The position numbers were made by a program, and so were the translations under genes. A stretch of DNA of 12,868 bases from positions 1-12,868 of the forward strand of contig JAAFHJ010000084.1 in the NCBI GenBank assembly GCA_013298325.1, written 5' to 3'. Shown here in pieces: positions 7,307 to 12,868 of the stretch. How positions within the stretch are numbered: the first letter of the stretch is position 1; every line of letters starts with the position of its first letter. Origin of the DNA: Myxococcales bacterium. Its GTDB lineage: Bacteria > Myxococcota_A > Polyangia > Polyangiales > Polyangiaceae. The notes under the pieces are model-generated. The model did no database searches. It was not told the DNA's origin and saw only the letters and a list, made by a program, of their open reading frames with translations.

Positions 7307-9892
7307 TTATTCGGCGATCGGCGCGAAGAGTTCCAAAACTTCACGATCGTCGAGACCGGCCAGGGAGCCGAAGCGGGCCGCGCCCGACGGATCATCGGTG
7401 CCGTCGCCGGTCGGATCGCCGAGGACTCCGGCGGCAAGACGCCGCTTTTTATCTTGGAGTTCCAGGAGCTTCTCTTCGACAGTCCCCTGAACGACGAAGC
7501 GATACACGATGACGTTCTTGTCCTGCCCGATCCGGTGGGTTCGGTCGGTCGCCTGGTCTTCGACGGCCGGGTTCCACCAGGGATCGCAGTGGATCACGGT
7601 GTCGGCGGCGGTGAGCGTGAGCCCGGTGCCACCGGCGCGGAGGCTGACGAGAAAGATCGGCGTCTCCCCCGCCTGAAAGCGGAGGACGGGGGCGGCGCGG
7701 TCCTTCGTGTCCCCTTGGAGGCGCTCAAAGGGGAGGCCTCGCGCGGTGAGGTCTTCGGCCAAGAGGTCGAGATAACTCGTAAATTGGGAAAAAACGACGG
7801 TACGGCGCCCCTCAGAGACGAACGTCTCCAGGTGCTCGACGATCGCCTCCCGCTTGGCGCTTTCGGCGACGCGGCGGGCGGCGGCGGTCTTCACGAGCGA
7901 AGGGTCGCAGCAGACCTGGCGGAGCTTCAAGAGCGCGTCGAGGACGACGATGCTCGACCGCTTGAGTCCCGATGCGGCCATCGCGTCGCGGACCTTCGTC
8001 TCCATCGTGAGGCGGATGCCTTCGTACAGCGAGCGCTGGGCGGCGCCGAGAATGACGGGGATCCGGACAAGTGTTTTCGGAGGCAATTCACCGGCTACGG
8101 CGTCTTTTCCGCGGCGCAGGAGGAACGGCGACAAGCGGCGGTGGAGCCAGCGGAGGCGATCGCGATCGTCGGCAAGAACAACGGGGCGCTCAACGAGCTT
8201 CGCGAAGGCCTTCGGATCGCCGAGGAGACCGGGGACGGTGAGGTCGACGAGCGACCAGAGATCGGCGAGCCGGTTTTCGAGGGGCGTGCCGGTAAGGGCA
8301 ATACGCACGTCGGCGGCGATCGCGAGGAGCGCCTCGCGCGTTTTTGCGCCTGGATTTTTGAGCATTTGCGCTTCGTCGAGGACGACGACGCGGAACTTCA
8401 TCCCAGCGAGGGCGGCGTCGCGGGCGACGAGCGGGTAGGAGGTGATGACGAGGTCGGCCGCTTCGAGGTCTTCCGCGAGGGCATGGCGCCCCTTGCCATC
8501 GTGGACGTGGACGCGGAGCGACGGCGTAAACCGACGGGCCTCGGCGGCCCAAACGGGGACGACGCTCTTCGGGGCAACAACGAGGAAACGGGCGCGATCG
8601 CTCTCTTTTTTCCCTTTTGCGAGCGCCGCGCGATGGAGCGCCAACAAGAGGGCGAGCGCCTGAACCGTCTTGCCGAGGCCCATCGCGTCGGCGAGGATCG
8701 CCCCGAAACCGGCGTCAACGGCGGAGCGCAAGAAGGCGTAGCCGGCGAGCTGGTAAGGGCGAAGCGTCGTTCCTAGACCTTCGGGAGCAGCCACTTCTGC
8801 AGTGATTCCGCTGGCGCGCGCCTTGAGGAGCCCACGGAGCTTGTCGAGGGACGGGTGCTTGCCGCCGTACGATGCAGCGATTTGCGCGGCACGGACGCGC
8901 GGGACCGCTTTCGGCATCGCTCCGTCGAGGAGTTCGACGAGGGTCTCGAAGAGGAGCTCGACGTCGGTGCGCCGGAAGGAGACCGTCGCCGCCCCGACGC
9001 GGACGACGAGGTGAACCGCTTCCGGCGGCGTCGCCAAAAACACGCGGCGCAGATCGGGAAGAATCTCTGCGAAATCAAGCGATTCCGCGGCGGTACCGCC
9101 GTCTTCCGCGAGGATGCGGATCGACACCTGCGGGACGAACCACTCGCGGGCCGCCCGTGCGTCGCTGCGGCCGCCGGTCTCGGTTTCCGTCGGGTCGGCG
9201 TCGGCGGCGCGGAGCGTCGTCTCGATGATCGCACGCGCTTCGCGGAGCGTCGGGTAGCGGTCGCCGAAGCGGACCTTGTACCCGGCCGCCTCGAGAACCT
9301 TCACGCCGGCGAACGCCATGGTTTCCCAGGCAAATCCGGCACGAAGGACGAACGTCCGCCCTTGAGCGGTCGTCGGTCGGAAGCCGTTTCCGGCGAGCGC
9401 TTCAAGCGCGCGGACAATGCCAGGATCGGCGTAGACGACGTCGACAGCTACGCGGCCGGCGTTCGGGTCTTTCGGAGCAGAATCGGTGACTTGCGCGTCG
9501 GCAGACTCCGTGGTCGGGGCCGGCTCCGCCGTCGGGGGACCGTCGACAAATTCGCGCCGTGGCGCCGGGATCGATTCGCCGAGAAAGCTGAAGCGCCCGT
9601 CGCTCCAGCGGATCCGTACGTCCAGGTAGCGCGTCCCGGGGACGCCGATAAATCGCGGGTCGACCGGCGGAGGTTCGCCGACGCCACCACCGTCGCCGGC
9701 GCCGACGGCATCAAAAACCGCCTCAAGGACGCCAGCAACGATGACGCGTTTCCGTTTGGGCGGCGCGACGGCCGGTGCGGGGCGCGGCCGACGGCGCTCC
9801 GGGGGGACCAGCGCGCGCTCGGGCACCGGGATATTTCGCTCGGGACCGTTCTTCGGCGTGCCTTCGGAGTCGTCTGCCGTGTCCACGCCCAT
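7307..9892 (-). CDS. SNF2-family ATPase/helicase
   Basis: This 861-residue protein is a bacterial Swi2/Snf2 double-stranded DNA translocase. All core motifs are visible: LRPYQLAGYAFL (377-388), motif I ADAMGLGKT (401-409), VVAPKSV (438-444), DEAQ box (506-509), LTGTPLENR (533-541), VVFSQFTSYLDLL (699-711), SLRAGGTGLTLTAADTVIHC (750-769), and QATDRTHRIGQ (780-790). Motif I has Ala403 where Asp or Glu is common. The N-terminal 370 residues are unlike the helicase core: a basic Pro-rich start (33-50), an acidic low-complexity stretch (118-145), and a mixed alpha/beta region that may match the bacterial SNF2-associated domain. No zinc-coordinating SWIM Cys/His cluster is visible. The gene lies 71 bp after recX and 17 bp before the peptidase gene. 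Roles in transcription recycling, repair or defence are possible, but no nuclease or defence partner is adjacent. Confidence 0.93.
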   Translation of the reverse strand: MGVDTADDSEGTPKNGPERNIPVPERALVPPERRRPRPAPAVAPPKRKRVIVAGVLEAVFDAVGAGDGGGVGEPPPVDPRFIGVPGTRYLDVRIRWSDGRFSFLGESIPAPRREFVDGPPTAEPAPTTESADAQVTDSAPKDPNAGRVAVDVVYADPGIVRALEALAGNGFRPTTAQGRTFVLRAGFAWETMAFAGVKVLEAAGYKVRFGDRYPTLREARAIIETTLRAADADPTETETGGRSDARAAREWFVPQVSIRILAEDGGTAAESLDFAEILPDLRRVFLATPPEAVHLVVRVGAATVSFRRTDVELLFETLVELLDGAMPKAVPRVRAAQIAASYGGKHPSLDKLRGLLKARASGITAEVAAPEGLGTTLRPYQLAGYAFLRSAVDAGFGAILADAMGLGKTVQALALLLALHRAALAKGKKESDRARFLVVAPKSVVPVWAAEARRFTPSLRVHVHDGKGRHALAEDLEAADLVITSYPLVARDAALAGMKFRVVVLDEAQMLKNPGAKTREALLAIAADVRIALTGTPLENRLADLWSLVDLTVPGLLGDPKAFAKLVERPVVLADDRDRLRWLHRRLSPFLLRRGKDAVAGELPPKTLVRIPVILGAAQRSLYEGIRLTMETKVRDAMAASGLKRSSIVVLDALLKLRQVCCDPSLVKTAAARRVAESAKREAIVEHLETFVSEGRRTVVFSQFTSYLDLLAEDLTARGLPFERLQGDTKDRAAPVLRFQAGETPIFLVSLRAGGTGLTLTAADTVIHCDPWWNPAVEDQATDRTHRIGQDKNVIVYRFVVQGTVEEKLLELQDKKRRLAAGVLGDPTGDGTDDPSGAARFGSLAGLDDREVLELFAPIAE

Positions 9893-9963
9893 GACGCGGC
9901 CATACCACGTTGCTTGCGGCTTCGGCGAGAATCACTCGCCAGCAGCCGGTCGGCGGAGCTGTA

Positions 9964-10500
9964 CTAGCCCCAGACGGTCAGCGGCGGGCCGTCGGGCGGC
10001 TCTTCCGCGTCGATGATTTGTGCGGCGAGACCGTAGCCGAAGCCCGATCGGGCCATCGCTGCCAGGTCTTTCTGGCGGAACGCCTTTCGGTCGGCCGCCT
10101 CTCGGTAGGGGCCGAGCTGCTTCTTACGTGCGAGGGTCCAGGCGGCCGTCCGGTCGGCATCGGGCTCGGCGGCGGCGGCAACATCGGCGATCACGTCCGA
10201 GGAGACCCCCTTCGCGCGCAGGGCGGCAGAAACGGCACGACCGCTCTTCCCACGGGCGCGAAGCGTGCGTGCCTTTGCGGTCGCCAGGCGTGTATCGTCG
10301 ATATGTCCGGCTTCTTTTGCTTTTTCGACGACCGACGCAATCCATGTGGAAAGTGCTTCGGGGAGCGGATCGCCCGATTTGCGGACCGAAGCCTTCGCTT
10401 TCCTTTCAAGGACGCGCGCGAGACCGCTCGCCGTGGACGGGTGCCGTTGGACGTGATGGAGGGTCGCGTTCCAGAGGGACTGCTCGGTGACTTTGCGCAC
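9964..10500 (-). CDS. recX: RecX-family regulator of RecA
   Basis: RecX proteins bind RecA filaments and limit their extension and strand exchange. The 178-residue product shows the three tandem three-helix repeats of the family: an N-terminal unit with WNATLHHVQRHPSTASGLARVLERK, a middle unit with GHIDDTRLATAKARTLRARGKSGR then RAVSAALRAKGVSSDVI, and a C-terminal unit with RKAFRQKDLAAMARSGFGYG. The length is normal. The start is GTG 10500, only 4 bp after the TAA of the upstream lipoprotein gene, so translational coupling is plausible; no Shine-Dalgarno is visible. recX usually sits beside recA, but no recA is present in this window and it is instead followed by the SNF2 helicase gene. The assignment rests on the RecX-like spacing of Leu, Arg and Gly-Lys motifs rather than on any catalytic residue. 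Confidence 0.82.
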   Translation of the reverse strand: MRKVTEQSLWNATLHHVQRHPSTASGLARVLERKAKASVRKSGDPLPEALSTWIASVVEKAKEAGHIDDTRLATAKARTLRARGKSGRAVSAALRAKGVSSDVIADVAAAAEPDADRTAAWTLARKKQLGPYREAADRKAFRQKDLAAMARSGFGYGLAAQIIDAEEPPDGPPLTVWG

Positions 10501-10504
10501 GAAA

Positions 10505-11428
10505 TTAGGGCTTTACGACGGCGAATGCCGACGGCCCATTCCCGGGCGCGCTGCTCGCAACCGAAAAATACTTGGAGAAGGTCGACCCGTTGAGGCTCGC
10601 CGTCGGAGACACTCCATAGGTGCCGAAGCTATTTCCGTTGGGATAGATCATAGAGTTCAACATGTTAAACGACGCGGGCCTGCCGCCGATTTGCGCCCAG
10701 GGGACGATCATCTCTCGGGTCGGCGTCGCGCCTGCCGAGGTCTGGAAGCAGGTGAGCCCGGCTGTCTGCGTCCAGGCCCCCGCTCCGAAGGTCCGCACTT
10801 CCTGGTAGTTGGCCTTCGCATAGATAGCGAGCCGCGCCGCAAACGGGAGCGCCGGTGTCAGGTTGTCGTAGGTCTGGCCGGTCGTGGTGCCCGGCGTCGC
10901 ATCGCCGAGAAGAAACATGAATCCTTCCGACAAATTTGCGTTCGCGACGGCGAGATAAAGGTTCGTGTCGTCCCAGGCGATGCCAACCGACTGCCCTTCG
11001 ACGGTGGCGTAGGTCGCCGGGTACTCGCCGAGCGCGAGGGTTCCGTCGCAGGTCGGAGGGGCGCCAAACCGAGGTCCCGCATCGACAGGCCCTGCGTCGA
11101 CGGGCCCTGCATCGCGAGGCCCGGCATCCACGGACCCGGCGTCCAACGGCCCGGCATCCAGCGGTCCCGCATCGAGGGCGGCATCGACGACGGCGCTATC
11201 GGTCGATGCGTCGAGGGTGGCGTCGGTCGCACTATCGGGAAGGATTTCGCCAGCATCGCCATTCCCGCTGTCGGCGCGTGCGTCGCGCGTCGTCGCGTCA
11301 AGGCCTGGAACAAAGCCGCCGGTCCCCTCCCCTTCGGCGCAGGCCGCGAGGCGGAGCGCAGCAAGCGCAAACCCGGCAGCGGAGGCGGTTCCGAAGAGGC
11401 GAGCGCGACGGGCGGTAGGGTGCGACAT
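10505..11428 (-). CDS. Lipoprotein with DAGP repeat linker and CBM9/DOMON-like domain
   Basis: From ATG 11428 the 307-residue product has a classical lipoprotein signal ending LAAC (C30), then about 90 residues of Asp/Ala/Gly/Pro-rich spacer. The spacer includes seven five-residue DAG(P/S) repeats (residues 85-119). The C-terminal domain (about 125-307) contains CDGTLALGEYP, then GIAWDDTNLYLAVANAN and REMIVPWAQIGG, a pattern reminiscent of CBM9-like or DOMON beta-sandwich domains that bind carbohydrate or haem; binding residues cannot be fixed by eye. The frame extends upstream to ATG 11476, which would place 16 residues before the signal sequence, so 11428 is preferred. It heads the minus-strand run, ends 4 bp before the recX start, and is divergent from the AgmX/PglI-domain lipoprotein gene. 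Export is well supported; the domain assignment is moderate. Confidence 0.78.
   Translation of the reverse strand: MSHPTARRARLFGTASAAGFALAALRLAACAEGEGTGGFVPGLDATTRDARADSGNGDAGEILPDSATDATLDASTDSAVVDAALDAGPLDAGPLDAGSVDAGPRDAGPVDAGPVDAGPRFGAPPTCDGTLALGEYPATYATVEGQSVGIAWDDTNLYLAVANANLSEGFMFLLGDATPGTTTGQTYDNLTPALPFAARLAIYAKANYQEVRTFGAGAWTQTAGLTCFQTSAGATPTREMIVPWAQIGGRPASFNMLNSMIYPNGNSFGTYGVSPTASLNGSTFSKYFSVASSAPGNGPSAFAVVKP
11072..11176 (-). repeat. Seven tandem 15-bp units encoding xDAG(P/S)
   Basis: Seven consecutive 15-bp units encode LDAGP, LDAGP, LDAGS, VDAGP, RDAGP, VDAGP and VDAGP in the spacer of the lipoprotein gene. Synonymous differences between units (for example GCATCG against GCGTCG on the plus strand) show the array is not a very recent perfect expansion. 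Unit length is a multiple of three, so copy-number change would keep the frame. Confidence 0.9.
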
Positions 11429-11528
11429 GGGGTACAAATATCTGCCCCGCGGCGCGGCGTCTACCGGATGCCCCATCCGAGCGAGAACACCTGCCGAAAC
11501 AGGAACGAATTGAGTTACCTTCGGTTTC
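11429..11528. promoter_or_regulatory. Divergent intergenic region (DAGP lipoprotein / AgmX-like lipoprotein)
   Basis: These 100 bp separate two divergent lipoprotein genes and should contain both promoters, including the one that would drive the six-gene minus-strand run. A TATTTG hexamer on the minus strand lies just before ATG 11428 and could be a -10 element of a leaderless or short-leader transcript. No convincing -35 element or operator dyad was seen. Confidence 0.3.
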
Positions 11529-12080
11529 GTGCGCCCTTCTGCCCCGCTTTCTGGCTTCGTCCTCGGCCTCGGCTTTGCGTTGACCGCCTGCTCCAGCCAC
11601 GGTCATCCTGCCCCGACCGCGACGCCGAGCAACGACCCCAAAATCTCCAATGTTCGCAATGCACTTCTTCGCCAGGCGGGGGAGATCGGCGTCGAAGGGA
11701 ACATATGCGCCGGTCGTGACGACGGCGAGTGTGCCCCGCACGCGTTTCGGGGTTCGGTCCGCATCGGTGCGTTCCGCGCCGTCGGTCGCCTGCCCCACAA
11801 CGACATTCAGGAAGTGATCACCAAGCACCTGGACGAGTTCCGCCAGTGCTACGACGCGCGCCTCAAGGTCGATCCGACGACGCGCGGCACCGTTATCATC
11901 GCCTTCAAGATTGGCCCAATGGGGACGCCAAAAGAGATCCACGACGACGGCTCGGCGCTCGACGACCAGGAACTCCTGCACTGCGTCCAGAAGACGGTGA
12001 TTCGCTTCGAATTTCCGGCGCCGGAGGCCGGCGTGGTCGACATGACGCTCCCGCTCCTCTTCGACGGCGTCGAGCGCTAG
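11529..12080 (+). CDS. Small lipoprotein with AgmX/PglI-type C-terminal domain
   Basis: The 183-residue product starts at GTG 11529 with a good lipoprotein signal ending ALTAC (C21). Residues about 91-178 match the pattern of the AgmX/PglI C-terminal domain found in myxobacterial gliding-motility and related envelope proteins: IQEVITKHLDEFRQCYDARL, then GTVIIAFKIGPMGTP, and HCVQKTVIRFEFPAPEAG. The two cysteines C107 and C152 fall where the family commonly has them and may form a disulfide. Unlike AgmX itself, this protein has no FHA or other N-terminal domain and no membrane helix; the domain hangs directly from a lipid anchor via a short spacer. Two further cysteines (C60, C68) lie between anchor and domain. 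The stop codon directly abuts the stop of the convergent downstream gene. The role is unknown; a TonB-like envelope linkage is inference. Confidence 0.82.
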   Translation: MRPSAPLSGFVLGLGFALTACSSHGHPAPTATPSNDPKISNVRNALLRQAGEIGVEGNICAGRDDGECAPHAFRGSVRIGAFRAVGRLPHNDIQEVITKHLDEFRQCYDARLKVDPTTRGTVIIAFKIGPMGTPKEIHDDGSALDDQELLHCVQKTVIRFEFPAPEAGVVDMTLPLLFDGVER

Positions 12081-12830
12081 CTACTTGCAGCTCAGCGTGT
12101 GGGCGATACGCGTCGGGTAGTACTGAAGGTTGTCCTGGTAACCGAGCGTTAGCGTCGGCGCCGCTGCGAGCTTTGTCGGGAGCGTGAAATCGTAGTCGTT
12201 GTCGCGGACGTCAAACCCGACGAATTTTCCTGCCCCGCTCGCGCTTCCACCGTCGAGCCAGAGCGCCTCATCGTAGGGGACGCCCGGCGCCGGCTTCGTC
12301 GCTTTCGTTGAAATCCAGAGGCGACGCGCGCTGCCGGAGCCAACAATCTCGACCTGTGCGGTAAACGCGTCGCTTACGCAGGAGAGGCTTACGTCCCCCT
12401 TCACTTTCCCCGGCGCCTGAAGAACGAAGGATTTCTTGAGCTTCGGCGTCGTGAGTTCCAAGCGCCCCGTCGACGACTTTGTAACGGAGAAAACCATCGG
12501 CTGCGTCGACGATGGGCAGGTAATCTGGAGGGTCTTCGAGGCTCCGGTTCCGACGAACTTGAAGGTCCCGAGGCATGACGTCCGAATGATCGTCTCCCCC
12601 GGGTAGCTGTAGACGACCCGCGCCTTGTTCCCGCCTTGCGGCGCAATGGCGTGAATCAAGTCGTCTTTCGGTTCGGCCCCGTTCGGCACGAGCCAGAGCG
12701 CTTGCGTTCCGAGGCTCGCGGTGAGGTCGTCCTCGGTCCCGTCGACGCCGCCGTCATCGTCAGCGGCGCAGCCGAGGGCGAGCGCGGGGAGCACGCAAAA
12801 TAGCGACAAAAAACGAACGGACGGGAACAT
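12081..12830 (-). CDS. Unrecognised lipoprotein with possible internal duplication
   Basis: I do not recognise this 249-residue protein. Its signal peptide ends LALGC (C21), followed by an acidic spacer (ADDDGGVDGTEDD), so it is predicted to be a lipoprotein. The mature part is beta-rich with four cysteines (C86, C105, C151, C248), which could form two disulfides. Two stretches resemble each other: KFVGTGASKTLQIT (91-104) and EIVGSGSARRLWIS (161-174), each following a cysteine by 5 to 10 residues. An ALWL motif also occurs at 44-47 and 189-192. This suggests two related domains. ATG 12830 lies 38 bp from the window end, so its promoter is probably outside or at the edge. It is convergent with the AgmX-like gene without any gap. 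Confidence 0.72.
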   Translation of the reverse strand: MFPSVRFLSLFCVLPALALGCAADDDGGVDGTEDDLTASLGTQALWLVPNGAEPKDDLIHAIAPQGGNKARVVYSYPGETIIRTSCLGTFKFVGTGASKTLQITCPSSTQPMVFSVTKSSTGRLELTTPKLKKSFVLQAPGKVKGDVSLSCVSDAFTAQVEIVGSGSARRLWISTKATKPAPGVPYDEALWLDGGSASGAGKFVGFDVRDNDYDFTLPTKLAAAPTLTLGYQDNLQYYPTRIAHTLSCK

Positions 12831-12868
12831 CGCCCGCCCGTTAGCATGTCTCTCGGCGCCGCGCTTTC

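Noticed and set aside
5781..7490. 569-codon open frame on the plus strand
   Set aside because: It lies opposite the esterase, peptidase and SNF2 genes, is Arg/Gly/Ala-rich without domain motifs, and is a by-product of high GC at third positions of the real minus-strand genes.
9924..9940. Hairpin GGCGAG-AATCA-CTCGCC between recX and the SNF2 gene
   Set aside because: The stem is only 6 bp and no T-run follows on the minus strand, so it does not qualify as a terminator. Short GC hairpins are expected by chance at this composition.
7454..9967. Long plus-strand frames (440 and 370 codons) opposite the SNF2 gene
   Set aside because: They are antisense to a protein with all SNF2 motifs intact. 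Their translations are rich in Arg, Asp, Gly and Glu and show no recognisable fold.
10487..11719. 410-codon plus-strand frame crossing two genes
   Set aside because: It spans the DAGP lipoprotein on the other strand, the divergent intergenic region and another frame of the AgmX-like gene. Its repeated GI(H/Q)(G/R) pattern is the antisense of the DAGP repeat.
12846..12868. Possible start of a divergent plus-strand gene (ATG TCT CTC) at the right edge
   Set aside because: Only seven complete codons are available, with no ribosome site and no recognisable motif, so nothing supports a call.

Overview
The window looks like accessory or near-core chromosome of a high-GC myxobacterium (Myxococcota, probably Polyangia-like). 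Four things point that way. There are two Hanks-type Ser/Thr kinase genes within 5 kb. There is an FHA-domain sigma-54 activator. Several predicted lipoproteins carry Asp-Ala-Gly-Pro linkers after the lipid cysteine, and two families are typical of this phylum: an AgmX/PglI-like C-terminal domain and a TPR plus PEGA-like plus two-membrane-helix protein. No rRNA, tRNA, CRISPR array, transposase or phage gene was seen. No gene-free stretch exceeds 170 bases.

Layout: (a) 1-471 holds the N-terminal lobe of a Ser/Thr kinase on the minus strand. At about 94-112 it runs into a fragment of an unrelated FecCD-type ABC permease on the plus strand, which has different leucine codon use; this is probably a chimeric or rearranged end. 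(b) 546-1424 (+) is an exported TPR/PEGA-like protein, convergent with (c) an FHA-sigma54-Fis activator, 1407-2741 (-). (d) 2910-3806 (+) is a lectin-fold probable lipoprotein, convergent with the next block. (e) A minus-strand run of six genes reads 11428 to 3782: CBM9/DOMON-like lipoprotein, recX, SNF2 helicase, papain-like cysteine peptidase lipoprotein, Fes-type esterase lipoprotein, complete Ser/Thr kinase. Gaps are 4, 71, 17, 51 and 13 bp. (f) 11529-12080 (+) is a small AgmX/PglI-domain lipoprotein whose stop codon abuts (g) an unrecognised lipoprotein, 12081-12830 (-).

How they may work together is inference. The complete kinase and the FHA activator could form a phosphorylation-to-transcription circuit. 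The lipoproteins would supply envelope functions: glycan binding, ester hydrolysis, proteolysis. RecX and SNF2 are DNA-metabolism proteins embedded in the same transcription unit, which is the oddest aspect of the layout. I did not find a clear, previously undescribed system. The best candidates for a second look are the mixed six-gene run, the general lack of Shine-Dalgarno sequences before the starts, the peptidase with an atypical catalytic-cysteine context, and the chimeric left end.
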